Below are positions 56,398 to 64,000 of a stretch of 64,000 nt of DNA, in pieces. The notes under the pieces were generated by a model, which saw nothing but the letters and a program-made list of their open reading frames with translations, did no database searches and was not told where the DNA came from. This DNA is from an uncultured Prevotellaceae bacterium (GTDB lineage Bacteria; Bacteroidota; Bacteroidia; Bacteroidales; Bacteroidaceae): the NCBI GenBank assembly GCA_947176895.1, contig CAMWSK010000003.1:84827-148826 (forward strand), written 5' to 3'. A program made the position numbers and the translations under genes. The stretch's first letter is position 1, and every line of letters begins with the position of its first letter.

Positions 56398-57137
56398 AGA
56401 TATTTTCGCTGTTCTTTTTGTTTGCTTTCACCTTTCTGCCACAAGTTTCGGCATCAGATGATATACGTACGCAGGCAGATAGCGCCTACATGGCAGAGCG
56501 ATATGCCGAGGCTTTGAAATATTATCAGGAACTGGAGCCTTCCGCCTCCACGTTATATAATATAGGAAACTGTTATTATCGGCTTGACAGTCTTTCGGCC
56601 GCCATCCTTTTTTATGAGCGTGCCCATTTGCTGAGTCCCGGCAACGACAATATCAAGTTTAACCTTGCTTTGGCACAGGGAAAGACCGTGGACAAGGCTG
56701 CGCCCCGACATGAGTTTTTTTTCGTCGGGTGGTATCGTACTTTATGCCACGTCATGAGCGTTGACGCTTGGGCGTATGTTGCCGTGGCGGCATTTCTGCT
56801 GGCTCTCCTGTTTTTCGCCTGGCACATTCTTTGGGCAAGCGGACGCGTTGGCAAGATAACGTTGGGTGTTTCCATCGTGGCCTTTGCGGTTTGTGTGCTC
56901 TCCAACGTGTTTGCTTTCAGCCAGCATTACCAGCTCACACATCGCACGGGAGCTGTTGTCATGCTTCAGTCAGTTCCTGTGCGAAGCATTCCCGACCAGG
57001 GAGGCAAGGAGCTGTTTGTGTTGCATGCCGGCACACGCGTGGAGGTTGTGGACAGCAGTCTGGAGGATTGGAGCGAAGTGGAATTGTCTGATGGCAAGAG
57101 GGGTTGGATCAAGCGGTCGGCCATTGAAATCATTTAA
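56394..57137 (+). CDS. batE: BatE-like TPR plus SH3-like domain membrane protein
   Basis: AERYAEALKYYQELEPSASTLYNIGNCYYRLDSLSAAILFYERAHLLSPGN; C-terminal SH3-like VVDSSLEDWSEVELSDGKRGWIKRSAIEII. Confidence 0.82.
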   Translation: MKIFSLFFLFAFTFLPQVSASDDIRTQADSAYMAERYAEALKYYQELEPSASTLYNIGNCYYRLDSLSAAILFYERAHLLSPGNDNIKFNLALAQGKTVDKAAPRHEFFFVGWYRTLCHVMSVDAWAYVAVAAFLLALLFFAWHILWASGRVGKITLGVSIVAFAVCVLSNVFAFSQHYQLTHRTGAVVMLQSVPVRSIPDQGGKELFVLHAGTRVEVVDSSLEDWSEVELSDGKRGWIKRSAIEII

Positions 57138-57827
57138 ATGATAGGTGTTATGGAATGGCTCATACAAATTGACAAACAGCTTTTGCTGTGCCTGAACGGA
57201 TCGGATTGCCTGTGGTTGGATAATCTGATGTGGTACGTAAGCAAGACGGGCACGTGGACGTTTATGCTGCTTGCCCTTCTCTATCTGGTGGTGCGTCGCG
57301 ACAATTGGCGTGCAACGGTTTCTTTTCTGCTTTGTTTCGTCCTTTGTATCGTGCTGGCCGACCAGATAAGCAGTTCCATCATCAAGCCCCTTGTGATGCG
57401 TCCCCGTCCCACACACGATGCCGTAATCGGTTCGATGGTCGATGTGGTTCGCGGCTATCGTGGCGGGCAATTCGGTTTTGTTTCAAGTCACGCGGCCAAC
57501 ACGTTCGCTGTTGTCACCTTGCTGTCTTTGGTTGTTCGTCGCCGTGCGCTCACGCTCATCACCTTCTTCTGGGCCATGCTGGTGAGCTATTCGCGCGTCT
57601 ATCTTGGTGTTCATTACCCCGGTGACATCCTTTGCGGGGGAGTGTTGGGAGTGTTTGTCGGTTGGGCGATGTTCCGCCTCTACCTTTGTCTGGCATCTTT
57701 GTCGCATGATAACAGGGAAGCCCGCAACCATTCTACGGCCACGGGCTTCTCTGAGTTTCGTTTGCGTTGCTTTTATGCCTCGGTTTTTCTCACCTGTATT
57801 TTTTTGATTATCTACAGTTTCCTTTAA
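57138..57827 (+). CDS. PAP2-family (phosphatidic acid phosphatase-like) membrane protein
   Basis: VMRPRPTHDAV, FVSSHAANTFAV, YSRVYLGVHYPGDILCGGVLG. Confidence 0.92.
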   Translation: MIGVMEWLIQIDKQLLLCLNGSDCLWLDNLMWYVSKTGTWTFMLLALLYLVVRRDNWRATVSFLLCFVLCIVLADQISSSIIKPLVMRPRPTHDAVIGSMVDVVRGYRGGQFGFVSSHAANTFAVVTLLSLVVRRRALTLITFFWAMLVSYSRVYLGVHYPGDILCGGVLGVFVGWAMFRLYLCLASLSHDNREARNHSTATGFSEFRLRCFYASVFLTCIFLIIYSFL

Positions 57828-57843
57828 TCGTCCGGCAATGGCG

Positions 57844-58677
57844 CTATCGTCTGCTGCTCCGGCTGCTGCCTGCTCCGGACGAGCTCCGGCTACTGCCTTG
57901 TCTGCTTCCGACACCTGCGTTGCTGTTGCGGCTTGAGGTGCTTGTTCCGCGGCTGGGTACGCTTACGCTTGTTCCCCGACCTTCGCCACGCCTGTTGTTC
58001 ACCGTTGTCCGGCTGCTGCTACGCATGTCATTATCTCTTCTTGGAGGATTGCTTGGCACAACTCTGTTGTGATTCTCGGGGCGGCGTCCTGTTTCGGGCT
58101 GTGGTATTCTGCCGTTTCCTCTGCCGGGATTCCCACCGTATCGTTTGTTATTCCCTTTGTCCGGGTGGGTCACCGTGTGTTGCCTGTCACTTCTCATACC
58201 TCCGTTCCAGTGCGGACGTCGGTTGTGATAAAAGCTATGATGTCCTTCCATGTGGTGGCGGCCATGGCCTCCTCTGTAATGCCAATAGATGGTGGGACGG
58301 GAATAGTAGAAGTGTGTGTGGGCATAGTGTCGATAGACGGGGAAGTACCATGCACCGCTCAACCAGCGTACCGGACGATAGAAATAGTCCAATGTGCGAT
58401 AGGCGGCCCACTGCCATTCATACAGGATGTAGCGGATATCCTCGTTTCGGTACATGAGATACACGGCATCCACATCGGCGGGTGTTCTCAACTGCAGGAA
58501 ATAGTCCAGGTTGATTTCATAGATGTCATTGTACTGAGCACTGTTCAGGTTCAGTTCATAGGCCATCTTATCGGTAAGATAATAAGCCTGGCGGCGGGCC
58601 GTCTCATAATCCATGGCATTTGCCCGGCCGATTGCGAAGCCCAATGAGCAAATCAATGCAATGATGTAGTGTTTCAT
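57844..58677 (-). CDS. Secreted protein with His/Tyr-rich centre and Arg/Ser/Gly-rich low-complexity tail
   Basis: Signal peptide MKHYIIALICSLGFAIGRANA; HYAHTHFYYSRPTIYWHYRGGHGRHHMEGHHSFYHNRRP; SSRSSSGAGSSRSSRR terminus. Confidence 0.72.
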   Translation of the reverse strand: MKHYIIALICSLGFAIGRANAMDYETARRQAYYLTDKMAYELNLNSAQYNDIYEINLDYFLQLRTPADVDAVYLMYRNEDIRYILYEWQWAAYRTLDYFYRPVRWLSGAWYFPVYRHYAHTHFYYSRPTIYWHYRGGHGRHHMEGHHSFYHNRRPHWNGGMRSDRQHTVTHPDKGNNKRYGGNPGRGNGRIPQPETGRRPENHNRVVPSNPPRRDNDMRSSSRTTVNNRRGEGRGTSVSVPSRGTSTSSRNSNAGVGSRQGSSRSSSGAGSSRSSRR

Positions 58678-58713
58678 AGTCGAATCTCCTTTCTCGGTTT
58701 ATTGGTTTCTGTT

Positions 58714-58721
58714 GCAAAGGT
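58714..58721 (-). promoter_or_regulatory. -7 box (TACCTTTG) for the 57844-58677 gene
   Basis: CAAAGGTA on plus strand, 36 nt upstream of the start. Confidence 0.6.
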
Positions 58722-58777
58722 AGCACCGTTCCGGGCCACATGCAAGGGGATTCGCCTAAAGCGCACGGGGAGTTTCC

Positions 58778-59605
58778 CTAATTGTCGAGGGGAGATGTGA
58801 ACTGGAAACAGGTGGTGTCGATGTGCGTCTCCTGTGTGAAGATTCCGAACACCGAGCTTCCGCTTCCGCTCATGGCTGCATACAGGGCACCCGCATCGAG
58901 CATCTGTCGCTTTATCCGTTCGATGTCGGGATGTGCAGGAAAGATATTTCGTTCAAAATCGTTCTCGATCAACGTCTGCCACTGACGGATGGGCTGCCGG
59001 ATGCTTTGCATCAACGGGTGTTTGGGCTGCCCGGGTTTCACGCCGCCGTAGGCCTCGCGGGTGCTCACGAAATCGTCAGGTTTGACCAACGTCAGCCACA
59101 ATCCCTTCAAATCAAGGTCGATGGGCTCCAGAAGGTCACCGATTCCGCGGGCAAACATGGGTGCGTCTTGGATGAAAAAAGCGCAATCGGCTCCCAGTGT
59201 GGCTGCCATGCCCATCAGCCCGTCCTCATCAATGCCCAACCGCAACATCCGGTTCAGCATCCTCAGCGTGAAGGCGGCATCGCTGCTGCCGCCTCCCAGG
59301 CCGGCACCGCTGGGGATGTTCTTTTTCAGGCGTAGGCCCACGGGGGGCACACCATAGCCTCTTTGTCTCAACAGCGCCACGGCACGCATCACCAGATTGT
59401 CCTTTGCGTCGCCCTCCAATGTGATGCCCTCCAGTTGCAACTCGTCTTCCCCGTCACTTTTCACGCGGATGGTCAACTCGTCGCATAGGGGGATGGGAAC
59501 AAAAACGGTCTCCAGGTTGTGGTAACCGTCGGGGCGACGTTCCGTAATATACAAACCAAGGTTTATTTTGGCGTGGGGATGTGTGGTGAGGGTATTGGGA
59601 AACAT
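58778..59605 (-). CDS. ispE: 4-(cytidine 5'-diphospho)-2-C-methyl-D-erythritol kinase
   Basis: HAKINLGLYITERRPDGYHNLETVF, KNIPSGAGLGGGSSDAAFTLRMLN, MSGSGSSVFGIF. Confidence 0.95.
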   Translation of the reverse strand: MFPNTLTTHPHAKINLGLYITERRPDGYHNLETVFVPIPLCDELTIRVKSDGEDELQLEGITLEGDAKDNLVMRAVALLRQRGYGVPPVGLRLKKNIPSGAGLGGGSSDAAFTLRMLNRMLRLGIDEDGLMGMAATLGADCAFFIQDAPMFARGIGDLLEPIDLDLKGLWLTLVKPDDFVSTREAYGGVKPGQPKHPLMQSIRQPIRQWQTLIENDFERNIFPAHPDIERIKRQMLDAGALYAAMSGSGSSVFGIFTQETHIDTTCFQFTSPLDN

Positions 59606-59723
59606 TGTTGCTATGATGTGTTAGTTGCTTTCAAAGGTATGAAAAACTTTTCAAATGGCCGTTGCGTCATCAGGAAAACTTGACGCAGGATAATTGAGTG
59701 AACATCGCGGCAAAGCGATTGAA

Positions 59724-59777
59724 ACATGTTCATGTTTTTCCGAAACGTGTTCATGTTTTTCAAAAACATGTTGATGT
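59724..59777. repeat. 21-bp-period dyad array, locus F (3 clear dyads plus a degenerate fourth)
   Basis: ACATGTTCATGT (59724), ACGTGTTCATGT (59745), ACATGTTGATGT (59766); spacing 21/21. Confidence 0.85.
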
Positions 59778-59842
59778 TTTGCCTGAAATGTGCGGATGTC
59801 ATTTTTTATCCGTCTTCATGCGTGAATGAAATTTCTTTTGCT

Positions 59843-59850
59843 TACATTTG
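59843..59850 (+). promoter_or_regulatory. -7 box (TACATTTG)
   Basis: TAnnTTTG match 38 nt upstream of 59888. Confidence 0.5.
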
Positions 59851-59887
59851 TATGAAATAAGGTAGAGATTATATTTACAGAAAGAAT

Positions 59888-60670
59888 ATGGCAAAGAAAG
59901 CAAACACGGGACTCATCCGTTTGGAATCCATTGAAGAACTGAACGCAAGTAATGTTTGGGGCATGGACGCATGGCTGATTGCAAGCCTCTGGGAAAAAGA
60001 AAAAGGCACGGAGAATTTTGCTAGCCAAGAGGAGAAATTGCTCAACGTGTTGCGTATTGCCTTTGAGGTGGTGCACTATAATCCCGAGGACGAGCGCGAG
60101 AACGAGGTGTATGGCAACGACAGCGGATGGACCCAACTGAGCAGCGTGGTCAACAGCAAAAACAAGATTGCGATAAGGGCCAGGGTAATCAGCAAGATTG
60201 GTGACCTGAACGCCCAAAATGTCAAAACCATCTCTGCGGCCACCTTGCTGGACCTCATCAGCCGGAATTTCGGTTCGGGATGGGACGCGTTGCCCTCAAA
60301 CCTGAAAGAGATTATCGAGAGTGCTTTTGATATCAGCACCAGCCAACTGCCCACCAGCCGTCTGCATCTGCCCGGCGGATCGCTGGACAGGAAAGTGAAA
60401 GCCGGCTATGACGTGCTTGAAATTCCCAAAGGCACATGGACCGAAGCCATCTTTGCCCGCAAAAAGGAATCTGGGGACGAAAGTGCATATCAGGCGGATT
60501 CCGGTTATGACGATGACCGCCTGATTGTGGACGATGATGAGGATTTCGTGAACGACAACGGAGCTGACGACACTTTCTATAGCAGCTTTGCCGATGAGAC
60601 CCGTGAAGAAGATGATGAAGAGCTGGAAGGGCTGGACATTAAAAACGGCGAGGATTTAGACCGCGACTGA
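59888..60670 (+). CDS. Conserved hypothetical protein with acidic C-terminal tail
   Basis: Intact ORF; C-terminus DDDRLIVDDDEDFVNDNGADD...TREEDDEELEGLDIKNGEDLDRD. Confidence 0.75.
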   Translation: MAKKANTGLIRLESIEELNASNVWGMDAWLIASLWEKEKGTENFASQEEKLLNVLRIAFEVVHYNPEDERENEVYGNDSGWTQLSSVVNSKNKIAIRARVISKIGDLNAQNVKTISAATLLDLISRNFGSGWDALPSNLKEIIESAFDISTSQLPTSRLHLPGGSLDRKVKAGYDVLEIPKGTWTEAIFARKKESGDESAYQADSGYDDDRLIVDDDEDFVNDNGADDTFYSSFADETREEDDEELEGLDIKNGEDLDRD

Positions 60671-60674
60671 TTGA

Positions 60675-61433
60675 TTACTTGACTCTCCGTCTGAACTCGG
60701 CACACACGATGGCTGTGGCCACAGCCACATTCAGGCTTTCGCTTGTGGCCTTGCCCTCGGGAAAGGGCGGAACAAACAGACGGGCGTTCACCAATGCGCC
60801 CACTTCAGGGCTTACGCCATTGCCCTCGTTGCCCATCACGATGACACCGGAGGGCGAAAGGGGGGTGGTATAGATATCATCGCCATCAAGGAAAGTACCA
60901 TAGATTTGGCCGGAGAATCTGCGTAGTTCTTCGGCCAAATCCGTGTAGTGCACCTGCACGCGGGCCAAAGCGCCCATGGTGGCCTGCACAGCCTTGGGAC
61001 CGAAGATGTCGGCCGACAGGGGCGAGCAGAACACATGCTCAATGCCAAACCAGTCGGCCAATCGCACAATGGTGCCCAGGTTTCCGGGGTCTTGCACCCC
61101 GTCCAATGCAATCACCAGATTCTCGTTTGCGGTTTCCTGAAGGGATACTGTATGGTTGGGAATCTGAAACAAGGCCAACAGGTTCTGGGGATTCTGTTGC
61201 AGGCTGGCACGCTGCAGTTCATCCGGTGTCACACAATCACAGGGAACACCCGTGGGCAAAACGCCGGGATTGTGCTGCAACCACTCTTCCGTGGCTGCGA
61301 AATAAACGGGCCGGAAAGCGGTTAGAAGGTCTAAAACGAGTTTGTGCCCCTCGGCCACAAAGAGCCCTGTACGTCGCCGGTATTTCTTCAACTCAAGTTG
61401 TTTTATCTCCTTAATCCTGTTTTTGCTTATCAT
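60675..61433 (-). CDS. SpoU/TrmH-family RNA methyltransferase
   Basis: LDGVQDPGNLGTIVRLADWFGIEHVFCS, VIVMGNEGNGVSPEV, SESLNVAVATAIVCAEFRR. Confidence 0.94.
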   Translation of the reverse strand: MISKNRIKEIKQLELKKYRRRTGLFVAEGHKLVLDLLTAFRPVYFAATEEWLQHNPGVLPTGVPCDCVTPDELQRASLQQNPQNLLALFQIPNHTVSLQETANENLVIALDGVQDPGNLGTIVRLADWFGIEHVFCSPLSADIFGPKAVQATMGALARVQVHYTDLAEELRRFSGQIYGTFLDGDDIYTTPLSPSGVIVMGNEGNGVSPEVGALVNARLFVPPFPEGKATSESLNVAVATAIVCAEFRRRVK

Positions 61434-61454
61434 GTGGCTGTTTTCTGTTTCTTG

Positions 61455-61462
61455 CAAAGGTA
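61455..61462 (-). promoter_or_regulatory. -7 box (TACCTTTG) for the SpoU gene
   Basis: CAAAGGTA on plus strand, 21 nt upstream of 61433. Confidence 0.6.
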
Positions 61463-61526
61463 GAAATTTATCGCCAATCATGTGCCATTAGCCCGGGAAA
61501 AGCTTTCGTGTTAGCAAATTTAACTG

Positions 61527-61534
61527 TAAATTTG
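61527..61534 (+). promoter_or_regulatory. -7 box (TAAATTTG)
   Basis: TAnnTTTG just upstream of 61546. Confidence 0.5.
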
Positions 61535-61545
61535 TAGTCAATAAG

Positions 61546-63777
61546 ATGAGATGGCTTGGAAAGATATATCGTAGGGTAGTGGCCGGGGGTGTGGTGTCTG
61601 TGGCCATTGCCTCATGCAGCGTGTCACGCTTTATTCCCGAGGGCGACTATCTGCTGGACGGGGCTGAGGTGCGGACGGACACCAAAGAGTTGCCGTCCGT
61701 TCAGTTGCAAGGCTATATCCAGCAACATCCCAATACCCGTTGGCTGAGTTTTGCCAAGGTGCCCATGCTGCCTTGGATGATAAGTGGCCGGGATACCACC
61801 AAGCGTATCAATCGTTTTCTGCATCGGGTGGGGCAGGCTCCGGTCATCTATGATCCGGTGAAGGCGAGCACCACACGGCAGGATGTGGAGACGGCTGTAA
61901 GGAACATGGGTTACCTGTCTGCGAATGTTCGTGTTGTGGAGCGTTCGAAAAAGAAAAAGATGAAGGTGACCTATCTGGTGGAAACCCATGAACGCTACCG
62001 TGTGGACCAGGTGTATCAACATGTCAACGACTCCGTGATAGGCGCACTATTGAACGGGACGGACTCCAAATCATTGCTTCAAAAAGGGATTCCCTTCGAC
62101 GTCAATCTGCTGGAGCAGGAACGCGTTCGCCTGAACACGCTGATACGTAACCACGGATACTATCGGTTCAACAAGGACAACATACATTTTCGTGCCGACA
62201 CCACGGGCGGGCCCGACAAAGTTCGCTTGGCCGCTGTCATCGACGCACAGGGGCAGCAGGCCTATCATATTGGCAATGTAAACTTCCGCACGGATACCAT
62301 CGTGGGGCGAAAATCTATTCGGGAGAATGTGCTGAAGGCAAAGACACACCTGATTCCCGGTCAGATTTACCAGGACAAGAAGTTGCAACGCACCTATAAC
62401 GGACTCAGCACTTTGGGAGCTGTGGTCAGCAGTAATGTGCAGCTGGAACCCGCAGAGGATGACAGTCTGAAGCTGGACGCCATGGTCAGCGTGCTCACGG
62501 CCAAACCACACACCTTTGACGTCGAGCTTGAAGGCACGAACAGTGCGGGAGATTTCGGCGCAGCCGTGAGCTTCGGTTACCGGAACCGCAACATCATGCG
62601 CGGCTCTGAAGTGTTCGGAATAAAGGCGCGTGGCGCGTACGAGGCCATACGCGGACTGAACGGATATGAAGACCAAGACTATATAGAGTATGGAGTGGAG
62701 GCTGCGCTGACCTTCCCCGACTTGAAGATGCCTTGGGTGTCAAGAGACTTCCGACGCAACATCACGGCTACGAGCGAGGTGTCGCTTAACTATGACAGTC
62801 AGGACCGCCCCGAATTTCATCGCCGCGTTGTGACGGGCGCCTGGCGCTACCGATGGCATGCCGATGACCGCAGACGGCAGCACCGACTTGACCTCATAGA
62901 CCTTAACTATGTGTTCATGCCCTGGATTTCGCCGACCTTCAAGAAAGATTATCTGGATAACGAGGAATCGCGCAATGCCATCCTACGTTATAATTACGAG
63001 AATCTCTTCATCATGAAGCTGGGATATATGCTGACACTCAGCTCACAACCCTTGGCACTCAACACAGGCAGCTATGGCACCAACGCATGGAACATGCGAA
63101 TAGGTGTGGAGAGTGCCGGCAATCTGCTTTACGGTATCACGAATCTGTTCAACACCGCAAAAAATTCCGAAGGATATTATCAGGTGTTCAACATCGCCTA
63201 TGCACAATATGTCAAGGGGGATTTTGACTTTACCAAGAGCTTCCGCCTGAACAACGAGAACTCCCTGGCTTTTCATTTCGGACTCGGAGTGGCTTTTCCA
63301 TACGGCAATGCCACGATTCTGCCCTATGAAAAAAGATATTTCAGCGGAGGAGCCAACAGCGTGAGAGGATGGAGCGTGCGTGGTTTGGGACCAGGTCGGT
63401 TCCGCGGACGGGACGGCAGAATCGATTTTATCAATCAGACAGGAGACATTAAGCTTGACATGAACCTGGAGTATCGGACCCACCTGTTTTGGCTTATTGA
63501 TGGAGCCGTGTTTGTGGATGCGGGAAATATATGGACAGCGAGAGACTATGAGGCCCAACCCGGCGGACAATTCCGATTCAAGTCTTTTTGGAAAGAGATA
63601 GCCGTGGCCTATGGTCTGGGGGTTCGTCTGAACTTCAATTACTTCATTCTGCGTCTTGATGGTGGCATGAAGGCGGTCAATCCGTCTTACACAGACTCAT
63701 TCCATCATTTCCCAATCATTCATCCACGCTTCAAGCGCGATTTCGCCCTTCACTTCGCCGTGGGACTTCCGTTCTAA
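61546..63777 (+). CDS. TamL/BamA-like outer-membrane lipoprotein (POTRA plus Omp85 barrel)
   Basis: Lipobox VAIASCSVSRFIPEGDYLLDGAEV; C-terminal Omp85 motifs FSGGANSVRGWSVRGLGPG, AVFVDAGNIW, GLGVRLNFNYFILRLDGG. Confidence 0.92.
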   Translation: MRWLGKIYRRVVAGGVVSVAIASCSVSRFIPEGDYLLDGAEVRTDTKELPSVQLQGYIQQHPNTRWLSFAKVPMLPWMISGRDTTKRINRFLHRVGQAPVIYDPVKASTTRQDVETAVRNMGYLSANVRVVERSKKKKMKVTYLVETHERYRVDQVYQHVNDSVIGALLNGTDSKSLLQKGIPFDVNLLEQERVRLNTLIRNHGYYRFNKDNIHFRADTTGGPDKVRLAAVIDAQGQQAYHIGNVNFRTDTIVGRKSIRENVLKAKTHLIPGQIYQDKKLQRTYNGLSTLGAVVSSNVQLEPAEDDSLKLDAMVSVLTAKPHTFDVELEGTNSAGDFGAAVSFGYRNRNIMRGSEVFGIKARGAYEAIRGLNGYEDQDYIEYGVEAALTFPDLKMPWVSRDFRRNITATSEVSLNYDSQDRPEFHRRVVTGAWRYRWHADDRRRQHRLDLIDLNYVFMPWISPTFKKDYLDNEESRNAILRYNYENLFIMKLGYMLTLSSQPLALNTGSYGTNAWNMRIGVESAGNLLYGITNLFNTAKNSEGYYQVFNIAYAQYVKGDFDFTKSFRLNNENSLAFHFGLGVAFPYGNATILPYEKRYFSGGANSVRGWSVRGLGPGRFRGRDGRIDFINQTGDIKLDMNLEYRTHLFWLIDGAVFVDAGNIWTARDYEAQPGGQFRFKSFWKEIAVAYGLGVRLNFNYFILRLDGGMKAVNPSYTDSFHHFPIIHPRFKRDFALHFAVGLPF

Positions 63778-63794
63778 AAATTAAGGGAAACTAA

Positions 63795-63828
63795 AAAGAG
63801 AGACTCTCAAAACTGAGAATCTCTCTTT
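63795..63828 (+). terminator. Hairpin terminator after tamL-like gene
   Basis: AAAGAGAGACTCTCA-aaac-TGAGAATCTCTCTTT. Confidence 0.75.
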
Positions 63829-63831
63829 CTG

Positions 63832-63904
63832 TACGCCCTCAGGGATTCGAACCCTGGACCCATTGATTAAGAGTCAATTGCTCTACCAACTGAGCTAAGG
63901 ACGC
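63832..63904 (-). tRNA. tRNA-Lys(CTT)
   Basis: Minus strand GCGTCCTTAGCTCAGTTGGTAGAGCAATTGACTCTTAATCAATGGGTCCAGGGTTCGAATCCCTGAGGGCGTA; anticodon loop CTCTTAA. Confidence 0.93.
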
Positions 63905-63947
63905 AAAAGTTGACTTGTTCTGTTTATACCGCCAAGCCTTGCGGTTG

Positions 63948-64000
63948 TACGCCCTCAGGGATTCGAACCCTGGACCCATTGATTAAGAGTCAATTGCTCT
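63948..64000 (-). tRNA. Second tRNA-Lys(CTT), truncated by window edge
   Basis: Visible part identical to the 63832-63904 tRNA, including anticodon loop. Confidence 0.9.

Noticed and set aside
63832-64000. Tandem identical tRNA-Lys genes as an unusual duplication
   Set aside because: Tandem tRNA duplicates are common; reported only as features.

Overview
This window looks like core chromosome of a Bacteroidales (Prevotellaceae-like) bacterium. The evidence is the lack of Shine-Dalgarno-like leaders, TAnnTTTG -7 boxes, and families such as the Bat/MoxR operon, TamL, DUF4295, DUF3160 and DUF5112/5113-like kinases. Recognisable core genes include recA, htpG, clpC, gyrA, uvrD/pcrA, mltG, rsmG, map, tsaD, rpmB, rpmG, ftsY, rimO, HU, moxR/bat, ispE, a SpoU methyltransferase and tamL. 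There are tRNA-Arg(ACG) and two tandem tRNA-Lys(CTT) genes. Accessory-looking pockets lie at about 4.5-9.5 kb (two AT-rich orphan ORFs, an FKBP, a GNAT-Vat fusion, an AraC regulator, a CAT-like enzyme, a decayed locus) and about 46.1-48.8 kb (a large structured inverted repeat, two orphan lipoproteins, a repeat array). The most unusual signal is non-coding. Six intergenic loci carry arrays of a 12-bp dyad (consensus ACATSNNSATGT, variable centre) at a strict 21-22 bp period; four of the six sit between divergent genes. A different-sequence array, also with a ~21-bp period, lies upstream of the moxR/bat operon. Other notable items are a near-perfect sigma-54 promoter with a TGACAnnnTGTCA dyad upstream of clpC-htpG, an HU-TM-LysM protein that could link DNA to the cell wall, and a 166-nt multi-segment hairpin. 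All calls come from reading the sequence and translations; no database search was possible.
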